NCBI GenBank assembly: GCA_903934285.1
Contig: CAIZNN010000102.1
Coordinates: 1 to 64,000 of the forward strand
Direction of reading: 5' to 3'
DNA length: 64,000 nt
Source: Akkermansiaceae bacterium
GTDB lineage: Bacteria; Verrucomicrobiota; Verrucomicrobiia; Verrucomicrobiales; Akkermansiaceae
This document shows positions 31,383-41,057 of this stretch, one piece after another. Under the pieces are notes generated by a model, which saw only the letters and a program-made list of their open reading frames with translations, was not told the origin of the DNA and did no database searches. Positions within the stretch are counted from its first letter, which is position 1; each line of letters starts with the position of its first letter. Both the position numbers and the translations under genes were made by a program.

Positions 31383-34300
31383 TCAGCCGAATTCCCGGGT
31401 GGCGCTCAGCGCGTCGCGGATGTGCCGGCGATAGCCGAGCCATGACCACAGCCAGGCATTGGCCGCAATCGCCACCACCAGCAAGCCGATCCACGCCAGC
31501 GAGTTGGCGATCGCGCCGGCGGACAGGGTTGGCATGAGGGCAACCAGGGCCGCCAGCAAGCCGATGCCCAACCCCCAGCACAGGCACTGCGCGACTTCGT
31601 GCAGCACCACCCGGCGCGTCACCGCGCCGGGCACGCCCAGGGCGTGGAGGATGGCGAATTCATAACGCCGCTCCTGCAGGTTGCGCGCGGTGACCAGGCC
31701 CAGGCCGGCGCTGCCGACGAGCACCCCGAGCCCGCCTAGCAGATGGAAGATCGCGATGTAGGTGTTCTCCACCCCGTGGAACGCCGCCAGCCGCTCGCCG
31801 GTGGTCGCCACTGTCGCGCCTTGTTCCGCCAGCACCTGTTGCAGCGTGGCGCGGCCAGCCGCCAGCCCGGCGCTGCTCTCTAACAAAAATACCCGCGCCC
31901 CCCCGGCGCCTGGATAGTGTTGCAGGAAGCGTGCCTCATCGACCACCAGGCAGCCTTGGAACACGGAGCCGTCGAGGGTGCCGGCGAGCTCCACGGGAAA
32001 CTCCCGGCCCCATTCGTCCTGATAGACAAGCCGCTCGCCGAGCTTTTTTTTCAACACCCACAGCAAGGTGGTCTCATCGACGAAGGCGCGCATCACGGCG
32101 CCTTCGCGCAAGCAGTTCCAATTTTTGCTGCAGCCGGCAACCACCTGTTTGATAGGGAACGCGCCGAGCGTGGCCAGGGTGGCGGTATCCGTCGCGAGCA
32201 GGCGCGGCCGCGACACGCTGTTGAGGTTGAAGCAACTCGCATCATCCCCCGGGCCGACCCGCAACGGCAACACCCGGCCAAATTGCGCGCGCGCCGCGCC
32301 CAGCTCCAGCAGGTCATCGGCGGCTTGGGGGCGGTTGCCACGGGTCAACGCGCGGGTGGTTTCCACCCAGAAGGCAAAGCCGCCCGCGCCGCTGCCGCGC
32401 TGTTGCCAGTCCGCGCCGCCGGTCTTGCGGAACGCCGCCACCGCCACCACCAAAAACACCGCGCTCGCCAAGCTGCCCACCACCACCATGCTGCGCGTCG
32501 CCCGCCGCCCGCAATTCAACTCCGCCAGACGCCGCGGCGATAGCTCGCCGCCGCCCGTCGTCGTCGCCGCCGCCCGCCGCCGCAGCACCCACCGGAACGC
32601 CGCCAAGCCACCTAACAACAACAGGCAGCCCGCGAGAAAAAATGCCCCGGGCACCCCCAGCACCCCGCTGCCGGTTAGTGCCGCCACCCCGCCCGCGGCA
32701 CACCACCCCAGCGCCCACCACGGCAGCGCCGGCGCGGCCGTGCGCAGCACCTCTTCGGTGCCCGCGTCGAGCCGCAGGCTCACACTCTGCCGCGCTTGTT
32801 TGCGCGTCACCAGCCAGATCACGAGCATCATCACCCCCACGAAACCGGCCACGCCGCCCACCAGCGTCGCCGGCGCGCCGTGAAACCGGAACATCCGCGG
32901 CCCGCCCGGCCCGCTCCAGATGGATTCCAACAGGCCTAACAAAATCCGGGTGTAGCCCACTGCCAGCAGCGCGCCGAGGCCGCTGCCGGCGGCCACCACG
33001 CAGAGGCCCTCGAGCAGGCGCCAGCGCAACACCTTGCCGGGCGCGATCCCGAGCGCCGCCAACAAGCCGCTCTCGCGGTTGCGCTGCTCGATGTGGAAGC
33101 GAAACAACAGCGCGGTGAGCGCCACCGCCGCCGCCATCAGAAACAGGCTCATGCCTAACAACAATCCCGCGAAATCCACCGGCGACGCCGCTGCCGCCCG
33201 GCCCGCCGCGCCCACATCCTGCAGCACCAGGCCCGCCACGGCCGGGGTCATCGCGGCTAACAAGTCCGTGGCGACCGTCATGCGGGATGTTTCAAGCGGC
33301 GTTGCGGGAGCGGCGGGCACGCGCAGCGCGGTGAATTCGCCCCAGCGGTTGCCAAACAACTCGCGGCCTCGTTGCAAGGGCAGGAACAGCTTGGGCGTGC
33401 CCCGGTGCGCGTCCCAATACGCCTCATCCTTGGCGCGGATCCGCTTGAGGTCGATCGGCACCCCGGCATCCCAATCCGCGGCGTGCTCGGCATTGGCGAC
33501 GCCGGGGAAATCCGGCAGCCAGCGCTGGTCGGCCGCCAGGCCGGTTAGAGGAACCACTGCCGCCACCGGCAGTTGCGCGCTGCGTTCCACCAGGCGGTTG
33601 GCGGCATCCAGCGCGTAGTAATCGAGGCGCACTTCATCGCCCGGTTTGGCACCGAGGTCGTCGGCGGCCCAGGCGTTGAGCACCACGCCGTCCAGCGCCT
33701 GGGGGAGGAATGGGGCGGCGGCGGCGGTCACCGCCGTGACCATCGAATAGGGGGTTTGCCTGCCGTTGGCGGCGATGGTGTTGGCCATGTAGGTGATGAC
33801 CGGTTGGGTGGCGGGAATGCGTTGCTGGATGAGCGCGGCCACCGGCCGGTCAAAGAAGATGCGCGCGGTGCGGATCTCCACCGCGTTGGCCAGCGGCACC
33901 GCCTCCACCGTTAGACCGTAATCCGCCAGGGTGCAGCCACGCGCAATCCGCTCTGACAATCCGGCGGCATCCGCGGCCCCGTGGTTTTGCAGCAGCAGCA
34001 GGTTGGCCTTGCCCGCCATCCCGAGCGCCTGCTGCAAGCGCTCCAGCGGCACAAACACGGTCGCTGCTGGCAATTGCGTCGTCTCGAGGCTGAAGCGCCC
34101 GAAGCGCTCGTCGCCGCAAATCGCGCTGACCTCGCCGCGCAGCGCGACGAGCTCGGCGGCCTTGCCCGCCAGCGGCGCGTCGCGCGCAATCACGCCTGGC
34201 TTGTCAAAGCGGAGCACCAGGGTTTCGTTAGATCGGAGATCCAGGCTGCGTGCCAAATGGTCGTTGACGAAAAACTCGCGCTCGTGCGGGGCCAGCCCGC

Positions 34301-34679
34301 CGGCGGCGTTCGGGTCGGCGCGGCTGGCCGGCGCGAAATCCCCAAACCGCCGGTCCACACCCAACACCTGCACGCCACCCAGCGCCCGGCCGCTGCGCTG
34401 CACCGTGGCGGTCGCTTTCACTAACAAAACAGGCGCCGCCATCGCCTGCGGCACGGCATCAGCCAGCGCCGCGCGGAAGAACCGGTCGCCGCCGACCAGC
34501 ACCGCATCGACCTTGCCGAGGCGCGCGGCGGCCACTTGGCGCAGGCTGGCCTGCACCGAGTCGCCGGCGAGCAGCGCGCCTAGCAAAACCATGGCGCCCA
34601 GGGCGGCGCCGGCCAGCACGCCGAGATAGGACCTGCGGAAAAACCACAAGCCGCGCAGCAGGAACGCGGTGCCGGTCAT
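31383..34679 (-). CDS. ABC transporter permease, FtsX/MacB superfamily
   Basis: About 1098 aa, many TMs, two FtsX-like blocks; stop/start overlap with ABC ATPase gene. Confidence 0.85.
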   Translation of the reverse strand: MTGTAFLLRGLWFFRRSYLGVLAGAALGAMVLLGALLAGDSVQASLRQVAAARLGKVDAVLVGGDRFFRAALADAVPQAMAAPVLLVKATATVQRSGRALGGVQVLGVDRRFGDFAPASRADPNAAGGLAPHEREFFVNDHLARSLDLRSNETLVLRFDKPGVIARDAPLAGKAAELVALRGEVSAICGDERFGRFSLETTQLPAATVFVPLERLQQALGMAGKANLLLLQNHGAADAAGLSERIARGCTLADYGLTVEAVPLANAVEIRTARIFFDRPVAALIQQRIPATQPVITYMANTIAANGRQTPYSMVTAVTAAAAPFLPQALDGVVLNAWAADDLGAKPGDEVRLDYYALDAANRLVERSAQLPVAAVVPLTGLAADQRWLPDFPGVANAEHAADWDAGVPIDLKRIRAKDEAYWDAHRGTPKLFLPLQRGRELFGNRWGEFTALRVPAAPATPLETSRMTVATDLLAAMTPAVAGLVLQDVGAAGRAAAASPVDFAGLLLGMSLFLMAAAVALTALLFRFHIEQRNRESGLLAALGIAPGKVLRWRLLEGLCVVAAGSGLGALLAVGYTRILLGLLESIWSGPGGPRMFRFHGAPATLVGGVAGFVGVMMLVIWLVTRKQARQSVSLRLDAGTEEVLRTAAPALPWWALGWCAAGGVAALTGSGVLGVPGAFFLAGCLLLLGGLAAFRWVLRRRAAATTTGGGELSPRRLAELNCGRRATRSMVVVGSLASAVFLVVAVAAFRKTGGADWQQRGSGAGGFAFWVETTRALTRGNRPQAADDLLELGAARAQFGRVLPLRVGPGDDASCFNLNSVSRPRLLATDTATLATLGAFPIKQVVAGCSKNWNCLREGAVMRAFVDETTLLWVLKKKLGERLVYQDEWGREFPVELAGTLDGSVFQGCLVVDEARFLQHYPGAGGARVFLLESSAGLAAGRATLQQVLAEQGATVATTGERLAAFHGVENTYIAIFHLLGGLGVLVGSAGLGLVTARNLQERRYEFAILHALGVPGAVTRRVVLHEVAQCLCWGLGIGLLAALVALMPTLSAGAIANSLAWIGLLVVAIAANAWLWSWLGYRRHIRDALSATREFG

Positions 34680-35362
34680 CGGGCGGCCTCCCTGAGTTTG
34701 CCATGTGCCAATTCGAGGGTGCGGCCGAGTTGGCGGGCCAGCGCGGTGTTGTGGGTCACCACGATCATCGTCACGCCTTCGTCGCGGTTGAGTTGCAGCA
34801 GCAGCTCGGCCACCTGCGCGGTGGCCGCCTGGTCGAGCAAGCCGGTGGGTTCGTCGGCCAGCAGCAGCCGCGGGCGGTTGAGCAAGGCCCTGGCCACCCC
34901 GGCGCGCAGCATTTCGCCGCCGGACAACTGCCAGGGCAGGTGGTTGAGCCGGTGGTCGAGGCCAACCTTGCCCAACAAATCGCGCGCCCGCTGTGTGGTC
35001 GCCACGGCGGGTTCCTCCCAGCCGCCGGCCAGCCGCGGCAGCAGCACATTTTCCAAAACGGTGAGCTGCGGCAGCAGGTGGTGGTGTTGGAACACCAAGC
35101 CCAGCGCGCGGTTGCGGAAGCGGGCTGCCGCGGCCGCCGACAACCCGCCGATGTCCTCGCCGGCGATGCGGATGGTGCCGCCACTGGGCCGGTCCAGCGC
35201 CCCGAGCAGGTTCAGCAAGGTCGTCTTGCCGCTGCCCGAGGGCCCGACAATGGCCACCGCCTCGCCTGCGGCGACCGCCAATTCCAGGCCCTCGAGCACC
35301 CGCACCGCCCCGCCCGGGGTCTCATAGATTTTCGACAGGCCAGCCACTTCAATCATTGCCAT
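34676..35362 (-). CDS. ABC transporter ATP-binding protein (LolD/MacB-like)
   Basis: Walker A GPSGSGKTTL, LSGGEMLRAGVARAL, Walker B LLLADEPTGLLD. Confidence 0.93.
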   Translation of the reverse strand: MAMIEVAGLSKIYETPGGAVRVLEGLELAVAAGEAVAIVGPSGSGKTTLLNLLGALDRPSGGTIRIAGEDIGGLSAAAAARFRNRALGLVFQHHHLLPQLTVLENVLLPRLAGGWEEPAVATTQRARDLLGKVGLDHRLNHLPWQLSGGEMLRAGVARALLNRPRLLLADEPTGLLDQAATAQVAELLLQLNRDEGVTMIVVTHNTALARQLGRTLELAHGKLREAAR

Positions 35363-35501
35363 GGCCGTGTTCCTATGCCGGGTAGCGGGCTTGTCAATCC
35401 GATAAGCCGCGGCCGGCGGCGCCGCCGCCGACAGATTCGTGCATTTCCGAGTTGCCAAACCCTCGGGCGGCGGGCTACTTTCCGCCCGCCGCAGTGCCAA
35501 C

Positions 35502-35572
35502 AGCCTCATAGTGTAATGGTAACACACCGGATTTTGATTCCGTTATTCCAGGTTCGAGCCCTGGTGAGGCTA
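35502..35572 (+). tRNA. tRNA-Gln (TTG)
   Basis: Cloverleaf agcctca...tgaggct, anticodon loop ttTTGat, T-arm ggttcgagccc. Confidence 0.93.
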
Positions 35573-35611
35573 CTTCGCGCGGCCCTCAGCGTCAGGTTTA
35601 CTCTCTCCAAC

Positions 35612-35682
35612 AGTCCCGTGGTGTAACGGTAGCACAGCAGATTCTGAATCTGCTTGTCAAGGTTCGAATCCTTGCGGGACTA
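35612..35682 (+). tRNA. tRNA-Gln (CTG)
   Basis: Acceptor agtcccg/cgggact, anticodon loop ttCTGaa, T-arm ggttcgaatcc. Confidence 0.93.
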
Positions 35683-35694
35683 CTCTTTGCCCCC

Positions 35695-36423
35695 ATGAAA
35701 ACCGTCCCCATCCACCTGCCATGGTCGCTTGTCATGCTCGGCGCCATGCTGCTGCCCGCGGCCCGTGCCCAAGCGCCAGCGCCTGCGCCTGCCGCGCCCA
35801 TCCCGCTGCACCGCGAAGCCATCGAATGGAGCGACGCCTGGTACGCCAACGCCGACAAATCCGACAAGCCGGCGGTGCTGATCATCGGCGACTCGATCTC
35901 CAAGGGCTACGGCGGGGTGGTCGAACAAGGCCTCGCCGGCAACGCCTACATGGCGCGGCTGTCCACCTCGCGCGGCGTCTGCGACCCGTGCCTGTTGGAC
36001 GAACTGCGGGCCATGGTGCGCAACCACAGGTTTGCCGTCGTCCATTTCAACAACGGTCTGCACGGCATCGCCTACACCGCCGCCGAATACGAGGCCGGCT
36101 ACCGCAAGGTGCTAGAGGTTTTGCTAACAGAAGGGCAGGGCGCCAAGCTGGTACTGGCCGGCTCCACCTTCGTCCTGCCCGGATTCAAGGGCTGGATGGA
36201 TGATGCCGCCAATCGCACACTCATCGACTCGCGCAATGCCATCGTCAAGCGCCTGGCCGCCGAGGCGAAACTCCCCTTCAACGACCTGTGCGCCGTCACC
36301 GACGGCCATCCCGAATATTATAACAGCAGCGATAAAATCCATTTCAACGCCACCGGCTATGCCCAACTCGGCGCCAAGGTGGCCGCCGCCATCCAGGACG
36401 CATTGCGCAAGCAACCCGACTGA
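35695..36423 (+). CDS. Secreted SGNH/GDSL hydrolase
   Basis: Signal peptide; VLIIGDSISKGYGG, HFNNGLHG, DKIHFNATGYAQLG. Confidence 0.85.
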   Translation: MKTVPIHLPWSLVMLGAMLLPAARAQAPAPAPAAPIPLHREAIEWSDAWYANADKSDKPAVLIIGDSISKGYGGVVEQGLAGNAYMARLSTSRGVCDPCLLDELRAMVRNHRFAVVHFNNGLHGIAYTAAEYEAGYRKVLEVLLTEGQGAKLVLAGSTFVLPGFKGWMDDAANRTLIDSRNAIVKRLAAEAKLPFNDLCAVTDGHPEYYNSSDKIHFNATGYAQLGAKVAAAIQDALRKQPD

Positions 36424-36426
36424 CGG

Positions 36427-36500
36427 CCAGCGAGGCTGCGCCTCAGACGCAAGACGCCAAGACGAAGAATTTGACCTAACGACAACACATTGCCGGTTCA
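36427..36500 (-). repeat. Interspersed repeat copy B (inverted relative to 31251-31350)
   Basis: Reverse complement reads ccggcaatgtgttgtcgttaggtcaaattcttcgtcttggcgtcttgcgtctgaggcgcagcctcgc. Confidence 0.7.
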
Positions 36501-36724
36501 CAAGTCCTGATCCCGGTGGAAAATGATTGGGCACATTTGCGCGCGGGTCCCGGGCTTGAATGGTAATGCGGGACGAAGATGACCACGGATGAAGAGGATT
36601 ACACGGATTGCGCGGATTAAGAATTTGAGGTGGGCTAAATTGGAGTGTCGGGATAGCTCGTGGGGAAGAAACCACTGATGAAGACTGAGAAGACTGATGC
36701 CACTGATTGAAGATTTCTTCTGTG

Positions 36725-36832
36725 CTCAGTGGCCTCAGTGGCCTCAGTGGCCTCAGTGGCCTCAGTGGCCTCAGTGGCCTCAGTGGCCTCAGTGGCCTCA
36801 GTGGCCTCAGTGGCCTCAGTGGTTTCAGTGGT
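36725..36832. repeat. 9-bp tandem array CTCAGTGGC, 12 units
   Basis: 12 in-register units; last two variants CTCAGTGGT/TTCAGTGGT. Confidence 0.95.
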
Positions 36833-36891
36833 TTCTTGCTCCCGATCCACCCCACCAAGTCACCTCATCCACCCCACCCCAAGTCTTCCTC

Positions 36892-36963
36892 TTCAATCCG
36901 CTCAATCCGCTCAATCCGCTCAATCCGCGTAATCCGCGTAATCCGCGTAATCCGCGTAATCCG
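36892..36963. repeat. 9-bp tandem array CTCAATCCG to CGTAATCCG, 8 units
   Basis: 8 in-register units with a mid-array variant switch. Confidence 0.93.
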
Positions 36964-37210
36964 TGGCGGTCCCAGGCCGTCATACCCCAACGCTTGCCGG
37001 CAGGAAGAGTGCCATGTCATTTCCCGGCATGGTCGCTCAATTTCGATGCTCACTTCATCAATCAACAATCGGTAATCGGCAATCATCAATTCCTTCCGGG
37101 TCTGAGGCGCAGCCTCGCTAGACAATTGCCGGTGGGGGTGCCACCCGGTTGATGATGCGGGCGGCTCGTCTGTTTTTGTTAGTCGCGCGGCTGTGGCGCT
37201 TCAATAGGCA

Positions 37211-39586
37211 TCACTCGTACTGGAGGGTAGCGGTGGCGGTGCAATCGCAATCGGCAGCCACGCGCAGCCAGTAGGCGTTGAACGCTTCCGGAAACCGCTG
37301 CTCGGTCGCCTTGCCGGGCGCCACCTCCAGGGTCCGCCAAGTCTGCCACTGACCGGTGCCGGTAATGTCCACCTCGACGCGCACCTTGACCGCTTTGTCG
37401 GCAGACAACGTCAGCGTCTTCTTGTCGTAACCGGTCATCAAATATGGATCGCTCAGGTTGTTAGCCGTGACGGCGCTGTCTTTCCACGGGCCGCCGACGC
37501 CGCGCGGTTTGCCGAACTGCCAGAGGTCATCAAGCGCGCCGCACCAGACTGCGGCCTTGCCGTCGGCGCTGCGGATGATGTGCGGGCCATCGCCGGAGAC
37601 GCCGCTCATCACCAGCAGCCCGCGGTACGAACAGTAATCCTTGATCCGCCGGTTGTGCGTGGCAATCGGGCGAACCCGGCCAAAACCGCCGGAGATGCCC
37701 GACGGGTATTCGTAGAACGTGCCGGCGCAGTTGAACAGGTCGCGCTCCGTCGCGATTTCGCGGTCCACGCGTTCGTCTCCAAGTTCGCCTTGCGGCAGGC
37801 GCCAGCGCTTATCATTGTCGTCCACATAAATCACTGATGCGTTATCCTGGGTGAGCACGTGCGGCGTGATGGCGGCTTGCTTCTTCATGAGTTCCGCCGC
37901 CTTCGCGTCGTCGATGCGGCGCAGCTTCAACCCGCCGTCAAGCTCGTAGTAACCGGCGTCGGCGGCGACAGCAAGCGAGCGTTTGTTCCCGCCGCGGGCG
38001 TGGAGCAAGGCACCGGTGATGTTCTGATCGCCAGTCTTGGCGATGCCGCTGAAGATATCCCCACCGGTAAAGTTGCGGCCGGCGTTGGCGTATTGGAAAT
38101 AGGCCGTCGCCTTCGCGCAATCGCGATTGACCCGCACCCGGATCCACGCGCCTTTCTGCTCTGCCGGGAACTCGACCCAGGCGTAGCCGCGCACCTCGAC
38201 ATCGCGGAGTTGCGTCCACTCGTCGTTGCCATGCACGTCGACCTCAAAGGTGAAGGTGACTGGCGTGGCTGCGTCGTGTGCGAGGTGGACGCCGCGCCGC
38301 TCGTAGCCGGCAAAGAGGAATGGTTCGGACGGCTCACCGGCCTTGACGGTGTCGTTGACCCAAACCGCGCCGCGGCCCAGCGGCGTGCCGAGTTGGTCGA
38401 GGAGTTGCGGCTTCACGAACCAGAGATTCGACTGCGATTGCCCCGGCGAGGCGAGCCCGCTCTTGGATTTGTGCGTGTTCGAGAACGCCGCCTTGGCCGT
38501 GTCGTCGCAGCCGAACACGAGCCGGTCGTTCCACCGGCAGAAGTCGCCGATGACTTTCAGATAGGTCGAGCGCGGTGCGATGCCGGCGGAGTTTTTGGCG
38601 GAGAATGTTCGCGGGAATCGCCAGAACGAACCGTGCATCGTCATCAGCAAATCGGTCTCGCCGATGTCGCGGATGCGCGGCCATTCGGTATGCCAACCGT
38701 GCGTGCCGTCGTAGGTGTGGCTGGGTTTCGGCAGCCGGTAGGCGCGCCAGTGGCCGCCGTCTAGCAACATCAGGATGAGCGAGCGACTATCCCAACCCAT
38801 GCTCCAAACCGGATCGGTCGCGGGATGTTTGCTGCCATAAATGCCGCCGGGACCGGTGATTTCGGTGAACTGGGCGCGCCGGACGATGCTCCACTTGTCG
38901 GCCTTGGCGTCCCACTCGGCGAGGCAACCGGAGGGCAGGTCGAGTTTCAAGTAGTCAATCTTGTGCTCGCCGTTGTTGGCGTAAATGAGGCGGCCCTGGC
39001 CGGCATACAGCCCCTTGCCGTGATAGCCGGGCAGCTCGGCGTGCCGGCCATTCTTGAGTTGTTCGTCGGCCCAGAGTTCCGTCACGGCGAGCGTCTTCAC
39101 GTCCACCTCGTAAATGCCTTCCTCCATGGTGGCAGAGTAAATCTTGCCGGCAGGAGCGGTCAGGTGGCGCGCGTTGCCGGTTAGACGGCCGTACATTCGC
39201 GAGTGGGGGATGGTGCGGACGTTGCGCAGCGCGTCGATGGCGTAGGGGCCGATGAAGAGTTGGTTAGACTCGCGGTGGATCATCCGGTTGGCGGGCGTGC
39301 CGCCGATGCTTTCGGGGCGGATGATCTGCTGGCGGTCGGGCGTGATTTCGTATAGTTTATCGGCGGACCCCTGCGGCTTATGCGGGGCGTAGGAGATGAC
39401 CCAGAGCCGGTCAGCCCACGGCACCACCGCGCCGGTGCCGCACTCGCCGTCGTCGTTGAACATCGCAAGGTGCGGGTAGATACCGCTGATTTCGGTGTCG
39501 GCTTGTGGGGCGGGGAGACCGGCACCAGTGAGCAATGCGGCGGGGACAAGGCCAGCGAGGGTGAATGAAAGCAGCGTCCGGTTCAT
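37211..39586 (-). CDS. Large secreted protein with duplicated C-terminal module
   Basis: Signal peptide; repeated modules ending DEWTQLRDVEVRGYAWVEFP...ATAYFQYANAG and GQWQTWRTLEVAPGKATEQRFP...TATATLQYE. Confidence 0.75.
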   Translation of the reverse strand: MNRTLLSFTLAGLVPAALLTGAGLPAPQADTEISGIYPHLAMFNDDGECGTGAVVPWADRLWVISYAPHKPQGSADKLYEITPDRQQIIRPESIGGTPANRMIHRESNQLFIGPYAIDALRNVRTIPHSRMYGRLTGNARHLTAPAGKIYSATMEEGIYEVDVKTLAVTELWADEQLKNGRHAELPGYHGKGLYAGQGRLIYANNGEHKIDYLKLDLPSGCLAEWDAKADKWSIVRRAQFTEITGPGGIYGSKHPATDPVWSMGWDSRSLILMLLDGGHWRAYRLPKPSHTYDGTHGWHTEWPRIRDIGETDLLMTMHGSFWRFPRTFSAKNSAGIAPRSTYLKVIGDFCRWNDRLVFGCDDTAKAAFSNTHKSKSGLASPGQSQSNLWFVKPQLLDQLGTPLGRGAVWVNDTVKAGEPSEPFLFAGYERRGVHLAHDAATPVTFTFEVDVHGNDEWTQLRDVEVRGYAWVEFPAEQKGAWIRVRVNRDCAKATAYFQYANAGRNFTGGDIFSGIAKTGDQNITGALLHARGGNKRSLAVAADAGYYELDGGLKLRRIDDAKAAELMKKQAAITPHVLTQDNASVIYVDDNDKRWRLPQGELGDERVDREIATERDLFNCAGTFYEYPSGISGGFGRVRPIATHNRRIKDYCSYRGLLVMSGVSGDGPHIIRSADGKAAVWCGALDDLWQFGKPRGVGGPWKDSAVTANNLSDPYLMTGYDKKTLTLSADKAVKVRVEVDITGTGQWQTWRTLEVAPGKATEQRFPEAFNAYWLRVAADCDCTATATLQYE

Positions 39587-39622
39587 GTGCGTGTGGCTTG
39601 TTGCATCTTTGCGGGGAGCAGC

Positions 39623-40453
39623 TCAAGCACGAAGTCGGCCACGGCAGCCCCTTGGCGCGGCGGCGGGCGCGGCGTTGGCACTGCCGAGCCATTTTTTGAT
39701 TTCCGGTTCCAGGGCGGCCTGCCAGACGGCATAGCCTGCGGCATTCGGATGGGTGGGGTCCTTGAAGAGCGTGGCATTCTGCCTGCCATCCGGGTTCAGG
39801 AAAAGGCCGTAACTCGTGCACCGGTGGGCATCGGGAAAATCGGCGACCACCGTGTCAACCGCGGTATTCGCCTCCTTGAGGCCGCGTTTTCCAGCCGGCA
39901 TGATTTCACACACGATCACCGGGGTTCCGGGCTGTGCTGTGCTGATCGTTGCCAGCATCGATCGGACATTGGCGGCAAGGCCTTGCGGCGGGCCGCCATG
40001 GCCGGCCATGGCCTCGGAGAGATCGTTGACGCCGCACAGCAGGACTATGAGCGGCGGATGAAGATCGAGGACATCCTCCTGCAAACGGTAGAGCATCCCA
40101 CGGGTCGTATCGCCTGATATGCCGCGGTTGGCGGTCTTGAGGCCGGGAAAGGCCCGGGCCAGGTCGCAATGAAAGGAGATGGAGTCACCCAGGAACACGA
40201 CCGCCCCCTGGTCGGCATGCTTGGCCTTGGCATATTGGGCGCGGTACTTTTCCCAGCGCGCCCAGTCGCCATTGACCGGACCAGCACCCGGCGCGGTCTT
40301 GAAGATGTTTTCCCAGTACGCGGCTTTTTCCTCCCGGGCTTGCGTCAGTGGCGCCGTCTTCGAGCGTGGCCCGGCGTGCTGCGCCTGAACGGTCGACAGG
40401 CAGGCCATCGCCGCGATGAGCACGGCCTGTGACTTGCCAGATAATGGTTTCAT
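39623..40453 (-). CDS. Secreted SGNH/GDSL hydrolase
   Basis: GAVVFLGDSISFHCDLARAFPGLKTANRGISGDTTRGMLYRL; LLCGVNDLSE; FKDPTHPNAAGYAVW. Confidence 0.88.
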   Translation of the reverse strand: MKPLSGKSQAVLIAAMACLSTVQAQHAGPRSKTAPLTQAREEKAAYWENIFKTAPGAGPVNGDWARWEKYRAQYAKAKHADQGAVVFLGDSISFHCDLARAFPGLKTANRGISGDTTRGMLYRLQEDVLDLHPPLIVLLCGVNDLSEAMAGHGGPPQGLAANVRSMLATISTAQPGTPVIVCEIMPAGKRGLKEANTAVDTVVADFPDAHRCTSYGLFLNPDGRQNATLFKDPTHPNAAGYAVWQAALEPEIKKWLGSANAAPAAAPRGCRGRLRA

Positions 40454-40466
40454 ATGGCAGCCATGG

Positions 40467-41057
40467 TCACTTCTGCTGGTTGGCTAGCAGCGCAATCATT
40501 TGCCCGGCGTAACGCTGTCCCACGACACGTGCGGATGCGGTATCGTAATGGAGCTTGTCGCCCTTATGCCCCAACCCCGCGCCGGATACGCAGGCGTAGT
40601 TGCGGACGTCCAGGCCCCGCACCACGGCATTGAAGGCGGCCACGGCCTCGGCCCTGGCCGGATCTAACGGGGACAATTCGGAGGCGATGAACGGGACGTC
40701 GGGGGCGGCAAGATCCTTGCGCAGCCGTTTGCCAAAGGCAAGCCCGGGGCCGACGCCGGCCGCCGCCTTGTCGAAGTGCAGCGGATCGGTTGCCGGCACC
40801 CACGCGCGGTTTTTGTTGAGCATCAGGACGCGCAGATGCGCAACCTTGCTTTCGGCGTCAACCGGCCCGCGCCCGGCCATGTTCGACTGGCCGATGAGGA
40901 GATAAAGGTGGAACTGCCGGTCCGGCTGCGATGCGGCCGCATCCGCCAACAGTTTTCCCGGCACGGTCAGGCACCCGGCCACCCCACCTAACAAGGCGAG
41001 CGCGGTCCGGCGGGCCATGACCAGCCCTGGCATTTCCGATCGGGGTGCGTTGGTCAT
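40467..41057 (-). CDS. SASA-family (sialate O-acetylesterase-like) esterase
   Basis: FHLYLLIGQSNMAGRGPVDAES; AGLGHKGDKLHYDTASARVVGQRYA. Confidence 0.85.
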   Translation of the reverse strand: MTNAPRSEMPGLVMARRTALALLGGVAGCLTVPGKLLADAAASQPDRQFHLYLLIGQSNMAGRGPVDAESKVAHLRVLMLNKNRAWVPATDPLHFDKAAAGVGPGLAFGKRLRKDLAAPDVPFIASELSPLDPARAEAVAAFNAVVRGLDVRNYACVSGAGLGHKGDKLHYDTASARVVGQRYAGQMIALLANQQK

